Assembly (NCBI RefSeq): GCF_001652275.1
Contig: NZ_LVZK01000001.1
Span: forward strand, 1,488,001-1,552,000
Reading direction: 5' to 3'
From: Peptidiphaga gingivicola
Lineage (GTDB): Bacteria; Actinomycetota; Actinomycetes; Actinomycetales; Actinomycetaceae
Length of the DNA: 64,000 nucleotides
Shown: in pieces, positions 53,462-62,600 of the stretch
Position numbering within the stretch: position 1 is the stretch's first letter
Layout of the letters: each line of letters opens with the position of its first letter
The notes under the pieces: model-generated
The model's database searches: none
What the model was told of the DNA's origin: nothing
The model's input: the letters and a program-made list of their open reading frames with translations, nothing else
Program-made: the position numbers and the translations under genes

Positions 53462-54829
53462 TCAGTCGTTGCGCCTGCGACTGGACGTCAGGACGTGCCG
53501 CTCGAGGGGCGTGCACACGAGCAGGGCCAGCAGCGTCAGCGCAAAACCCACGCCCAAGACTCCTGCGAGCTGTATGAATGCAGCGTTCGACGGCGTCTCG
53601 TTCATGAAGCTGATGACCAGGAAGCAGCCCAATCCGGCGCCGATCACCGAGGTGGCCGCCAAGGGGCCGAGAACCTGGTGAAGCCTGCTGAGCGTGAAGA
53701 CGCGGAAGGGGAATCCGACCTTCGACAGGGCAATCGTCTGATCCGCCCTCTCGAAGACCAGGCTCGCCTGGTTCGTGAGCGAGGACTGCGCCGCGACGGC
53801 GAATCCAAAGGCGAGGGTGATCCACACGCCGAACTTGATGTCGCGGAGTGCCCACTCGAACCCGGGGTTGGTGCTGTCTGGGGCAGCGCTCACAAAGCCC
53901 GCGACGAAGCACAGGAGCGCGACTCCGCCGACCGTCCGCCACACGGCGCGCGGATCGTCCAAAAGGCGTCGAACGGCGAGCAGACGCGGCACCGAGGAGG
54001 TTTTCGTCAGCGGCCGCGCCGCGACCTGAAGCAGCCACGGCCCGACCAGCGAGAACGCCGCGACGAAGAGCCCGACGAAGATTCCCACGGACACGAGCGC
54101 GGAGGTTTCCACCCTCGAGCCTTCACGGCTGCTCGACCAGTAGACAAAGGCAAGACCGGCGACGACGAAGAGAACCAAGCGCCACATTTTCAGCGCTTTC
54201 GGCGTTTCCCTGCGCGTGACGCCGAGGGGGGAGATGCGCACCTTTTGCAGGCCGACGACGGTCGAGGCCATGGCGATGAACAGCAAAACGGCGAGCAGCC
54301 CGAGCATGGCCGCTATCGGGAGCATCATGAGCGAAGTGTCGATGGAAACCTTGAAGAAGCTGGCGTTGCCCCAGGCAGGAAGCGTGGCGTAGTAAAGGAC
54401 GACGCCGGCAACCGCGCCGATGAGCCATTGGGCGGCCGTTTCGACGAGGGCCATTCGGACCGTCTGCGAACCGGTCACGCCGATCAGGCGCAAGGTTGCG
54501 AGCCTGCGGGCGCGGGCCTGCGCGCCGAGCCTCGCGGCGGAGGACCCGAGCGCGAAGATCGGGATGACGAGCAGCGCGCCCGCCACGACCGACAGAAGGT
54601 AGTACGTGAGCATTGCATCGGCGTTGTGCTCGCCGATCGCCCGAATGATTCTCGCGGGCCTTTCGTCGTTCAGCGTCTTGAACATCCAGATGCCGCCGGC
54701 CACCGTCAGGGCGATGAGGGTCGACAGGGCGAAGGAAACCACGGCCAGGACGTCCAGCCATGCCGCTCCGGATCGCATTTTTATCCTTGCCACGGCAAGG
54801 CGGGGGGCGAGTCGGGTCGTCGGGCTCAT
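53462..54829 (-). CDS. ABC transporter permease (FtsX-like/MacB type)
   Basis: 455-residue permease with about eight to ten membrane segments and two FtsX-like regions (LALGSSAARLG-like segment followed by RARRLATLRLIGVTGSQTVRMALVE; and a second FERADQTIALSKVGFP). It overlaps the ATPase gene by 4 bp and is read after it. Such pairs export peptides, lipids or antibiotics, and here the neighbouring two-component system suggests induction by a cell-envelope stress or antimicrobial. Confidence 0.85.
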   Translation of the reverse strand: MSPTTRLAPRLAVARIKMRSGAAWLDVLAVVSFALSTLIALTVAGGIWMFKTLNDERPARIIRAIGEHNADAMLTYYLLSVVAGALLVIPIFALGSSAARLGAQARARRLATLRLIGVTGSQTVRMALVETAAQWLIGAVAGVVLYYATLPAWGNASFFKVSIDTSLMMLPIAAMLGLLAVLLFIAMASTVVGLQKVRISPLGVTRRETPKALKMWRLVLFVVAGLAFVYWSSSREGSRVETSALVSVGIFVGLFVAAFSLVGPWLLQVAARPLTKTSSVPRLLAVRRLLDDPRAVWRTVGGVALLCFVAGFVSAAPDSTNPGFEWALRDIKFGVWITLAFGFAVAAQSSLTNQASLVFERADQTIALSKVGFPFRVFTLSRLHQVLGPLAATSVIGAGLGCFLVISFMNETPSNAAFIQLAGVLGVGFALTLLALLVCTPLERHVLTSSRRRND

Positions 54830-55539
54830 GAGCGGACTCCCTTCGCGGTCGTGTCGGCGTGGATGCGTCCGTCGCGAATCTCGATGAGCCTGTCGCACCA
54901 GGCCGCGACATTGGGATCGTGGGTGACCACCACAAGGGTGGCGCCGCCCATGCGCGCCGTCGTCGTCAGAATCTGCATGATTTCGTGCCCGGTCGCCTGG
55001 TCGAGCGCGCCTGTCGGCTCGTCGGCGAAGACAACCGAAGGCGACGAGGCCAGCGCCCGCGCCACGGCTACGCGCTGAGCCTGCCCGCCGGACATTTCGC
55101 CCGGCCTCCTCTTGCGCTCGGATTCCAGCCCGACCTTGGTCAGCCACGAGTTGGCCTCCCTGATGGCGGACCGACGCGAGGCTCCCGCGAGCATGAGGGG
55201 GAGGGCGACGTTCTCGTTTGCGGGAAGCTCGGGGACCAGCTGGCCGTCCTGGAAGACGAATCCGAAGGCCTTCAGCCGCAGGCGCGAGCGCCCTGCGTCG
55301 TTCAAACTCGTGACCGACGTTCCGCCGACGGTTATCTCGCCGGATGTCACGGGGAGTATCCCCGAAAGGCAGTGCAGGAGAGTCGACTTGCCCGAGCCGG
55401 ACGGGCCCATGACGGCCACGGACTGTCCGGCGGGGATCGTGACGTCGACTCCCGCGAGCGCCTTGACGGCGCCAAAGTTCTTCACCAGGTTTCGCCCTGT
55501 CAGGGCCGTTTGCGTTGCGTTTGCGTTCATGTTTTCCAT
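54826..55539 (-). CDS. ABC transporter ATP-binding protein
   Basis: 237-residue ATPase of the MacB/LolD/BceA type. Walker [10 protein letters not shown], signature MSGGQAQRVAVARAL, Walker B VVFADEPTGALD and H-loop VTHDPNVA. Two start codons (55539 and 55530) are possible; 55530 would begin MNANATQTALTGRN. It pairs with the downstream permease (ATGA overlap) and is divergent from the sensor kinase. Confidence 0.92.
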   Translation of the reverse strand: MENMNANATQTALTGRNLVKNFGAVKALAGVDVTIPAGQSVAVMGPSGSGKSTLLHCLSGILPVTSGEITVGGTSVTSLNDAGRSRLRLKAFGFVFQDGQLVPELPANENVALPLMLAGASRRSAIREANSWLTKVGLESERKRRPGEMSGGQAQRVAVARALASSPSVVFADEPTGALDQATGHEIMQILTTTARMGGATLVVVTHDPNVAAWCDRLIEIRDGRIHADTTAKGVRS

Positions 55540-55689
55540 TGAACAGCGAATGCGGCAGGCGGACCATGGTGCTGCGTATCGAAAGGGGGTAGAGCCAGCT
55601 CTACTGTTTTTCGGCGGTGCGGCCGGGCTCGGCCGCCTGCGCCGGAAGCTTTACGCGGCGTCGAGGCAGGACATTTCTCCGCCGCGAGG

Positions 55690-55695
55690 TAGGGT
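55690..55695 (+). promoter_or_regulatory. Leaderless-type -10 element for the sensor kinase
   Basis: TAGGGT ends 7 nt before the ATG at 55703, with no ribosome site. Confidence 0.6.
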
Positions 55696-55702
55696 ATCGC
55701 CC

Positions 55703-56782
55703 ATGGGAAAGGAACAGACGGCGCGAGTGCACCGGGCGGTCGCCCGGGCCGTCGCGGCGTCCGCGGCCGTGACGCTGACTTCTACGGTCCTCGTTTTTCC
55801 CTTGCTCGGCGAATTGGTGTCGGCGATCGCTTCCGGCTCGCTGAGCTATGCCGTCCTCGGAGCCTGCGGCGGAGGGACGGCCTTTGTCGCGGCGCTCGCG
55901 GTGCGGGCCGCGGTCAGAGCCGTCCGCCGCGCCGCCGAGAGAATCCAGACGGTCTACGGGCGGGTCAGCCCCGAAGACCTTGCGGAGCTGACCGAGTCGC
56001 GCCGCGAAATCGTGGCCGCGTTCGAGATCGAGCGCCGCCGCATTGAGCGCGACCTTCACGACGGCGCGCAGCAATACCTCGTCGCCGCCTCGATCGACGT
56101 CGGCGAAGCGGATTTGCTTTTGGATTCGGCGACCGCGGGCGGGGCCGTGGTTCCCGAGAAAATGGCCGAGGTCCGCGCGCTTTTGGGCAAGGCGCAGGAC
56201 GACGCCGAAAGCGCTCTGCGCGCCCTGAGAAACACCGTGGCCGGGATCCACCCCAAGGTGCTCTCGGACCTCGGGCTGGAGGCTGCCGTCCGGTCCCTCG
56301 CGGCCTCCTCGCCCCTGAAAGTCGAGGTCTTCGTTCCCAATCGGCTTCCCGCCATTCCCGAAGGCGTCATCGCCGCCGCGTACTTCCTCGTTTCCGAGGG
56401 CTTGACGAACGTCGCAAAGTACGCGCCCGCGGCCCGCGTCTCGGTGCTGCTGGCCGCAGACGAGGACCTCCACGTCTCCGTCAGCGACGACGGCCCCGGC
56501 GGGGCGAGCGTGCAGCCCGACCGCGGCCTTTCCGGCATGCGCGAACGGCTCGCCGCATTCGGGGGCGTTCTCGAAGTCGTCAGCCCTCCCGGGGGGCCGA
56601 CGACGCTGACGGGGCGGATCCCGCTCCTTTTGCGGCAAGGGGAATTCGGTGTGGTTCCGGCAAAAGGCCGCGAAGGCGTCGGCGAGATGGGCGACGACGC
56701 AAGCGGCAGCGTGCCGGAGACGAGACGGGCGGCTAAAGCCGACTGGCGAAGCCCGGGCGAGAAGACTCGGAAAGAATGGTGA
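55703..56782 (+). CDS. NarL-family sensor histidine kinase
   Basis: 359-residue kinase with two N-terminal membrane helices (about 12-38 and 48-72) and almost no extracellular loop, an intramembrane-sensing layout. The HisKA_3 box ERRRIERDLHDGAQQ has phospho-acceptor H119. The ATPase domain has SEGLTNVAKYAP (N-box) and SDDGPGGA (D-box) with GLSGMRERLAAFGG. A 50-residue unstructured tail follows. The cognate regulator starts 174 bp downstream, and the divergent ABC pair is its likely target. Confidence 0.9.
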   Translation: MGKEQTARVHRAVARAVAASAAVTLTSTVLVFPLLGELVSAIASGSLSYAVLGACGGGTAFVAALAVRAAVRAVRRAAERIQTVYGRVSPEDLAELTESRREIVAAFEIERRRIERDLHDGAQQYLVAASIDVGEADLLLDSATAGGAVVPEKMAEVRALLGKAQDDAESALRALRNTVAGIHPKVLSDLGLEAAVRSLAASSPLKVEVFVPNRLPAIPEGVIAAAYFLVSEGLTNVAKYAPAARVSVLLAADEDLHVSVSDDGPGGASVQPDRGLSGMRERLAAFGGVLEVVSPPGGPTTLTGRIPLLLRQGEFGVVPAKGREGVGEMGDDASGSVPETRRAAKADWRSPGEKTRKEW

Positions 56783-56956
56783 GGCGTGCCGGAGCGGCCG
56801 AAGCGCGAGGGCGGCCGAAGCGCTTGAAAGCGGGCGAGGCGTGAGAAAGCCGCCGGGGCGCGCGAAAGCCGGCAAAGTGCGAGAGAATCGGCAAGGCACG
56901 ACAACAGCGGCGCACGGGGGCGAGGGCCCGCCGGCCCGCCGCGAAAAGGAGAGAGA
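56783..56956 (+). repeat. Degenerate short repeats between sensor kinase and regulator
   Basis: The 174-bp spacer is made of imperfect repeats such as GCGGCCGAAGCGC (twice near 56799-56823) and GAGGCGTG (after the kinase stop and again near 56836). GAAAAGGAGAGAG before 56957 is the ribosome site of the regulator. No gene is seen. Confidence 0.6.
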
Positions 56957-57616
56957 ATGAGGCTAGTGGTAGCCGACGATTCGGCGCTGTTCCGCGAAGG
57001 CATCGTCGGCCTTTTGATGAGGCAGGGCCACGAGATCGCCGCGGAGGCCGCCAGCGCGGACGAGCTCGTCGAAGCGGCCGCGCGTACCGCCCCGGACGTG
57101 GTCGTCACGGATGTGCGCATGCCGCCCGGAATGTCCGACGACGGTCTGAGGGCGGCCGTGCAAATCCGGGAGAGCCAGCCTGAGATTGGGATCATGGTGC
57201 TCTCCCAATATGTCGCACCCGCCTACGCCGCCGAACTGTTCGAGCCGAGCGCGCCGATCGACGGCGTCGGGGGACTGGGCTACCTCCTCAAGGACAGAGT
57301 GGCCAGGGTCGCCGATTTCATCCGGTCTTTGAGGGTCGTAGAGGCCGGCGGCGTCGTCGTGGACCCGGAAGTGGCCAGCTCCCTGGTCAAGGGCCGCTCA
57401 TCGTGGCTCAACGGGTTGACGGCCAGGGAAAGCGAGGTCCTCGAACTCATGGCCCAGGGGCTGTCCAACCACCAGATCTGCGAGCGCATGTTCCTCTCTA
57501 CGGCGGCGGTCTCCAAACACGTGGCAAACGTATTCTCCAAGCTCGGCATGCTCCCCGGAGAGGAGAACCGGAGGGTGCGGGCGGTGCTGGCCTACCTGAC
57601 GGAGAAGCGGAACTGA
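56957..57616 (+). CDS. NarL/LuxR-family response regulator
   Basis: 219-residue DNA-binding regulator. Receiver domain: acidic pair DD (7-8), phospho-acceptor D52 in VVVTDVRMPPG, and Lys in LLKDRV. The C-terminal LuxR HTH is LTARESEVLELMAQGLSNHQICERMFLSTAAVSKHVANVFSKLG. Cognate partner of the preceding kinase. Its last two codons and stop are the first part of a 25-bp tandem repeat. Confidence 0.95.
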   Translation: MRLVVADDSALFREGIVGLLMRQGHEIAAEAASADELVEAAARTAPDVVVTDVRMPPGMSDDGLRAAVQIRESQPEIGIMVLSQYVAPAYAAELFEPSAPIDGVGGLGYLLKDRVARVADFIRSLRVVEAGGVVVDPEVASSLVKGRSSWLNGLTARESEVLELMAQGLSNHQICERMFLSTAAVSKHVANVFSKLGMLPGEENRRVRAVLAYLTEKRN

Positions 57617-57729
57617 GGAGCCTTCGCCGACCCGGAACTGAGGAGCCTTCGCCGACCCGGAACTGAGTGGCGCCCGCGCGGGGCTGAGCGCGTTGAAGTG
57701 GAGCCGTTTGGCGCCCGCGCGGGGCTGAG
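57608..57729 (+). repeat. 25-bp tandem repeat including the regulator's stop codon, and a second duplicated block
   Basis: A 25-bp unit starting CGGAACTGAGGAGCC occurs at 57608-57632 and 57633-57657, with a third partial copy from 57658. The first copy contains the final CGG AAC TGA of the response-regulator gene. A 21-bp block starting TGGCGCCCGCGCGG is duplicated at 57668-57688 and 57709-57729. The rest of the 57617-57950 gap has no gene. Confidence 0.92.
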
Positions 57730-57950
57730 TGCGTCGAAATGGGGTTGAGCGTGCGCTGAAGAGAGCGCGTGCCTGAGAAAAGGTGCGCAAGCCGAAGAAC
57801 TGAAGCGTGCCGCGTAAAAAAGTACGCCAGTGCACCGTGCGATTGTCCGTCTGCCCGGCATGCGCCCCGACTGTCGGGGCAAAGCTGGTACGTTTGACCT
57901 AAAAGCGACGGGGTGTGCTTCGTTGCGGCGAGCGATTCAGGAGGAAGCGG

Positions 57951-59174
57951 ATGAAGCCATACGTGGGATCCGAGGTCGGGCGGCTCAAGCAGGTTCTCCT
58001 GCATCGCCCCGGCAAGGAGATGTTGAGGCTCACCCCCTCCAACAAAGACGATTTGCTCTTCGACGACGTCCTTTGGCTCGAACGGGCCCAGCACGAGCAC
58101 GACGTCTTCGCCGAGACGCTGCGTTCGCGCGGCGTCGAGGTCCTCTACCTAGCCGACCTGCTCGCCGAAGCGCTCGCGGACCGCGAGGCCCGCGAGCGCG
58201 TGCTCGACGTCGTCGTTACGGAGGAGGCCTGCGGCCCCGGAATCGAGGAGGCGGTGCGAAACTATGCCGAGTCGCTGCCTGACGCCGAGCTCGCCGAACT
58301 CCTCATTGCGGGCGTGACAAAGGCCGAGCTGCTCGACCGAGCCGATGTGCAAGAGTCTCTGACGCTCCGCACGCTCGGCGCCGACGACTGCCTTCTGGCC
58401 CCGCTTCCCAACCACCTTTTCACGCGCGACACGTCCTCGTGGATCTACGGCGGCGTCTCGATCAATCCGATGTGCCGCCCGGCGCGCGTGCGCGAGAGCG
58501 TGAACGAGGAGGCGATCTACCTCCACCATCCGCGCTTCGCCGACGCCGATTTCACGGTGTTGGGCGACGGCGTGGGATCGGGCTTCGCCTCCGTCGAGGG
58601 CGGGGACGTCCTCGTCATGGGGAACCGCTCGGTCCTCGTCGGGCTGAGCGAGAGGACGAGCCCGCAGGGGGTTGAAAGGCTCGCCCTTCAGCTCTTTGAG
58701 GCGGGCGAGGCAGAGCGGGTCGTCGCCGTCGAAATGCCGAAGGCACGGGCGCAGATGCATCTGGACACCGTGATGACGATGGCCGACGAGGGCACATTCG
58801 TCAAGTATGCGGGCCTGGGAATGCTGCGCTCCTACACGATCCGTCCCGGGGACGCGAAGAGTCCCCTGCACGTGGAGGCAAATGCGCCGGAGAGGATGCA
58901 CGCCGTCATCGCGGAGGCGTTGGGCCTCGATTCGGTGCGGGTTTTGACGACGCCGCAGGATTCCCTCGCGGCCGAGCGGGAGCAGTGGAACGACGGGGCG
59001 AATCTGCTGGCCGTCGCCCCCGGCGCCGTGGTCGTTTACGAAAGGAACACCGTTACCAACGAGTATCTTTCCGAGCAGGGCATTGAGGTTCTGCCGATTC
59101 CGGGGAATGAACTGGGGCGCGGGCGCGGAGGCCCTCGTTGCATGAGCTGCCCGACGGTCCGCGCCGAGAACTGA
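57951..59174 (+). CDS. arcA: Arginine deiminase
   Basis: 407-residue enzyme converting arginine to citrulline and ammonia. Guanidino-modifying fold with signatures [77 protein letters not shown] (catalytic His) and [13 protein letters not shown] with nucleophile C397. AGGAGG 7 nt upstream fixes the ATG at 57951. The usual arcB/arcC/arcD partners are not in this window; an amidinotransferase gene follows on the same strand after 286 bp. Confidence 0.95.
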   Translation: MKPYVGSEVGRLKQVLLHRPGKEMLRLTPSNKDDLLFDDVLWLERAQHEHDVFAETLRSRGVEVLYLADLLAEALADREARERVLDVVVTEEACGPGIEEAVRNYAESLPDAELAELLIAGVTKAELLDRADVQESLTLRTLGADDCLLAPLPNHLFTRDTSSWIYGGVSINPMCRPARVRESVNEEAIYLHHPRFADADFTVLGDGVGSGFASVEGGDVLVMGNRSVLVGLSERTSPQGVERLALQLFEAGEAERVVAVEMPKARAQMHLDTVMTMADEGTFVKYAGLGMLRSYTIRPGDAKSPLHVEANAPERMHAVIAEALGLDSVRVLTTPQDSLAAEREQWNDGANLLAVAPGAVVVYERNTVTNEYLSEQGIEVLPIPGNELGRGRGGPRCMSCPTVRAEN

Positions 59175-59460
59175 CCGTCTACCGGGGCGGGGATTCCCCT
59201 GTCCCGGGAACCGGCGGCGCATTCGGGCAACTGACGGCGCGCATCGAGGATTGAAAGCGCGTTCCGAAAACCGTCGGCGCGCACCGGCGACCAGGCGTTT
59301 GCAAGGGAAAACGACGTTAGCCGCAGGCAGATGCGAGTCGCTTTCCGCCCGTCTTCGAGAGAATCGCCGAAAGGAGTTGAAACTGGGAGGAAATAGGCGT
59401 TTCCTAGATACGCAAGCATCGCACGAACGCATCACCGTTCTCACATAGGAGCGTCTGAAA
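59175..59460 (+). promoter_or_regulatory. Intergenic region between arginine deiminase and amidinotransferase
   Basis: No gene is seen in these 286 bp. The first 120 bp contain degenerate units around AACTGAC and GGCGCGCA that echo the end of arcA (GAGAACTGACCG). TAGGAG lies 5 nt upstream of the ATG at 59461 and acts as a ribosome site. No clear promoter is visible. Confidence 0.4.
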
Positions 59461-60588
59461 ATGGCGAAAATCGTCAACTCATGGAACGACTTCGACCCCC
59501 TCAAGAGGGTCATTCTGGGGCGCGCGGACAATTCGGTCATTCCGCCCGAGGAGCCGGCGACCTCGGAGAAAGTGCCGATCGACTCCGAAATGCGCGGAAT
59601 GTGGGGGCCGCGTCCCACCGAAACCGTCGAAAAGGCCAACGCCCAGCTTGACTACCTCGCCAAGGTCCTTCAGGACAACGGCGTCGTCGTCGACAGGCCG
59701 ACGCCGCTGCAGTGGAATCAGGCGATCGTCACGCCCGACTTCCGCACCGACTCCGGTTTCACGCAGATGCCTCCCCGCGACATTCTGCTCACCGTCGGCA
59801 ACGAGATCATGGCCTCGGCCAACTCCTTCCGGTGCCGGTACTTCGAGTACCTCGCCTACTGGGACCTCATGGGCCAATACTTCGAGGAGGACCCCGAATT
59901 CAAGTGGACTCAGGCTCCGCGGCCGCGGCTGACGGACAAGTCGTACAAGCACAACTATTACGACGAGCGGATCACGATTGAGGAGCGCCTGGAGCGCACG
60001 GCCGCCAAGGACTTCGTCACGACGGAGGTCGAGCCGATGTGGGACGCGGCCGACGTCATGCGCTTGGGCAGAGACCTGTTCATCCAGCACGGCCTGACCA
60101 CGAATCGCAAGGCGATGGAATGGTTCAAGCGCTACTACCCGGATCTGCGGGTGCACGCTGTGAACTTCCCCGGCGATCCCTACCCGATCCACATCGACGC
60201 GACCTTCGTGCCGCTGCGGCCCGGCCTCATCATCAACAACCCGCAGCGCCGCCTGCCCGAGGAACAGCGCAAGATCTTCGAGGCCAACGACTGGCAGATC
60301 GTCGATGCCGCGCAGCCGGCCCACGAGACCCCGCCTCCGCTGTGCTACTCCTCCGTGTGGCTGTCGATGAACTGCCTCGTCCTCGATCACAAGACGGTGA
60401 TCTGCGAGGCGTCCGAGGTCCATCAGATGGAGCAGATGGACAAGCTGGGAATGAACGTCATTCCGGTTCCGTTCCGCGACGCCTACCCGTTCGGCGGCGG
60501 CTTGCACTGCGCCACCGCCGACGTCTACCGCGAAGGCGGCAAGGAAGACTACTTCCCCAACCAGGTGGAAGACCCGACGCTTGTGTGA
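59461..60588 (+). CDS. Glycine/related amidinotransferase (AGAT-like)
   Basis: 375-residue enzyme closely resembling arginine:glycine amidinotransferase. The catalytic residues are Asp in MWDAADVMRLGRDLF (D195/D198), His in YPIHIDATFVPL (H244) and Cys in GGGLHCATADV (C350), with WLSMNCLVLDHKTVICEASEV as in the vertebrate enzyme. Such enzymes move the amidino group of arginine to an amine acceptor (glycine, lysine, inosamine-phosphate and others); the acceptor here is unknown. It lies between arginine deiminase and an MHS transporter, suggesting one guanidino-compound pathway. A terminator follows. Confidence 0.92.
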   Translation: MAKIVNSWNDFDPLKRVILGRADNSVIPPEEPATSEKVPIDSEMRGMWGPRPTETVEKANAQLDYLAKVLQDNGVVVDRPTPLQWNQAIVTPDFRTDSGFTQMPPRDILLTVGNEIMASANSFRCRYFEYLAYWDLMGQYFEEDPEFKWTQAPRPRLTDKSYKHNYYDERITIEERLERTAAKDFVTTEVEPMWDAADVMRLGRDLFIQHGLTTNRKAMEWFKRYYPDLRVHAVNFPGDPYPIHIDATFVPLRPGLIINNPQRRLPEEQRKIFEANDWQIVDAAQPAHETPPPLCYSSVWLSMNCLVLDHKTVICEASEVHQMEQMDKLGMNVIPVPFRDAYPFGGGLHCATADVYREGGKEDYFPNQVEDPTLV

Positions 60589-60936
60589 CCGTGCGCTCGT
60601 GACGAAGGCGGCCTCCGCGTTTCTGCGCGGGGGCCGCCTTTGCGCTTCTAGCGCGCGGCCGACCGTCGATTCCGGCGTGCTGCGGCCTGCCGCGTGTGCG
60701 CCGATTGGCTTTGGGCCAGCCGCGCTGAAACGCAGACGCGCGATCTGAAGCGCAGACACGCGATGCCGAGTGAATAAAAATTCGAAAACTGTTTCCGTAT
60801 CGCCGCCTCAAGGTTCTTCACCTCGTTCGATAATGGCGGATATTCGACGATCTCTTGCACAGGGGTGTAGGCTGAGTGACGTATATGGATTCGTTAATCG
60901 GAATGAATCCTCGATTTATGAAGGAGCGGTGGGCGC
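60589..60936 (+). promoter_or_regulatory. Promoter and operator-like region of the MFS gene
   Basis: Apart from the terminator at its left end this 348-bp gap has no gene. TTCGAC (60843-60848), a 19-bp spacer and TAGGCT (60868-60873) are a possible promoter. An inverted repeat GGATTC (60887-60892) / GAATCC (60905-60910) follows just downstream, where a repressor could block transcription. AAGGAG (60921-60926) is the ribosome site. Confidence 0.5.
60605..60640 (+). terminator. Hairpin terminator after the amidinotransferase gene
   Basis: AAGGCGGCCTCCGCG (60605-60619) pairs with CGCGGGGGCCGCCTT (60626-60640), one mismatch type, followed by TGCGCTTCT. It begins 17 bp after the stop. Confidence 0.8.
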
Positions 60937-62454
60937 GTGGCGGCTGATATGAGCGGTTCAATGCCGCATTCCCTCGGAGGGAACGAGTCACGACAGCGGA
61001 AAGCGCAGCGGCTGGCCCCGCCGCGCGGAGAGGCGAAGCGGCCCGGCGGGCCGAGCGAGTCGGAGCCGGGAGACGACGCCGGAGACGCCGTCGCCGTTTC
61101 CCTGCGCACGTCGGATTCGGGCGACCAGAGTTCGGATTCGGGCGACCAGAGTGACGAGCAACATAGGGTTTTGAGGAAAGCGGCCGGTGCGAGCTTCATC
61201 GGCAACTTCATCGAATGGTTCGACTACGCCTCCTACGGATATCTGGCTGCCGTCATAGGGAGCGTGTTCTTCCCGAAAAGCGACGAAACCGCCCAGCTCC
61301 TGTCAGCTTTCGCGATATTCGCCCTCTCGTTCGTTCTGCGCCCGATAGGCGCGGTGGTCTGGGGCGCATGGGGCGACCGCTACGGGCGTCGGTGGGCCCT
61401 TTCCTGGTCGATCCTCATCATGTCTGGATCGACGTTCCTCATCGGCGTGCTTCCCGGATACTCCGCCATTGGAATCTTTGCGCCCCTGGCGCTGTTTCTT
61501 TTGCGGATGATCCAGGGATTCTCGGCGTCGGGCGAATACGCAGGGGCTGGGACGTTCCTCGCCGAATACGCTCCGCCCAAGCATCGCGGCCTGTACACCT
61601 CGCTCGTCCCCGCTTCCACCGCCGCCGGCCTTCTCTTCGGCAACGTCATTGTCATGCCGTTGCAGGGCTTTCTGGACGAGGCGGACATGCACTCGTGGGG
61701 ATGGCGGATACCGTTCCTGCTCGCCGGGCCATTGGGGCTGATCGGGCGCTACATTCGAATCCACCTTGAGGATTCGCCGGTCTTCAACGAGATGTCCCAG
61801 AAGGCAGAGAAGAAAAGCAAGCATCGCGTCCCCTTGAAGACGCTGCTGCGCTCGCACCGCAAGAGGGTGGCGATCACTTTTGGCGTCGCCTGCCTCAACG
61901 CCGTGGCGTTCTACCTTCTTCTGACGTACATGCCCACCTATTTCGAGAAGCAGCTGGGGATCGAAGCGACCCACGCGGAGGCCATTTCGGCAGGGACGCT
62001 CGCGGTTTACATCGTCGCGATCTTCTTCATGGGGAAAATTTCGGATATGTTCGGACGGCGTCGCATGCTCGTCGGAGCGTGCCTGGCCTTCATCGTGCTC
62101 TCGATCCCGCTGTTCTGGGTGATGGAGCAGGGCAACGTCGTCATGATCGTGGCCGCCGAGGCCGTGTTCGCCCTGATCCTCACGGCCAACGACGGAACCC
62201 TCGCGACGTTTCTGGCCGAAAGCTTCCCGACCGAAGTCAGGTATTCGGGTTTCGCCCTCTCTTTCAACTCGGCCAACGCCCTGGTGGGGGGAACGGCGCC
62301 GCTCGTCGCGACGTGGCTCATCAAGGTCACCGGCACGGCGATCGCCCCCGCTTTCTATCTGACGTGCATCTCCGTGCTTGCGCTTGGCGCGATGTGCGCC
62401 TCGCGAAGCATCGCCCGCGAGTCGGCCAGCTTGGCCGAGGAAAACGACGCTTAG
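60937..62454 (+). CDS. MFS transporter, metabolite:H+ symporter (MHS) family
   Basis: 505-residue transporter of the ProP/ShiA/KgtP type. A long hydrophilic N-terminus (about 1-80), containing a tandem duplicated SDSGDQS, precedes 12 membrane helices. MHS signatures: ASFIGNFIEWFDYASYGYLA, GDRYGRRWALS, FLLRMIQGFSASGEYAGAG, FLAEYAPPKHRG, GWRIPFLLAGPLGLIGRYIR and SDMFGRRRMLVG. Substrates of relatives are zwitterions and carboxylates (betaine, proline, shikimate). The context suggests an arginine-derived or guanidino compound. The GTG start follows AAGGAG. Confidence 0.9.
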   Translation: MAADMSGSMPHSLGGNESRQRKAQRLAPPRGEAKRPGGPSESEPGDDAGDAVAVSLRTSDSGDQSSDSGDQSDEQHRVLRKAAGASFIGNFIEWFDYASYGYLAAVIGSVFFPKSDETAQLLSAFAIFALSFVLRPIGAVVWGAWGDRYGRRWALSWSILIMSGSTFLIGVLPGYSAIGIFAPLALFLLRMIQGFSASGEYAGAGTFLAEYAPPKHRGLYTSLVPASTAAGLLFGNVIVMPLQGFLDEADMHSWGWRIPFLLAGPLGLIGRYIRIHLEDSPVFNEMSQKAEKKSKHRVPLKTLLRSHRKRVAITFGVACLNAVAFYLLLTYMPTYFEKQLGIEATHAEAISAGTLAVYIVAIFFMGKISDMFGRRRMLVGACLAFIVLSIPLFWVMEQGNVVMIVAAEAVFALILTANDGTLATFLAESFPTEVRYSGFALSFNSANALVGGTAPLVATWLIKVTGTAIAPAFYLTCISVLALGAMCASRSIARESASLAEENDA

Positions 62455-62600
62455 ATCGGAGGCGTGCGGACCATGAGTTCAGGCGCTGGTCATCGCATTC
62501 CCGAGTCGGGCGCGATTGGTGGCGTTTGGGCCATGGCGGGCCTTCTCGCGACAGCTGAGAGCGCTCGTCCGCCACAGGGGGAAGGCGGTGGCGCGAGAAC

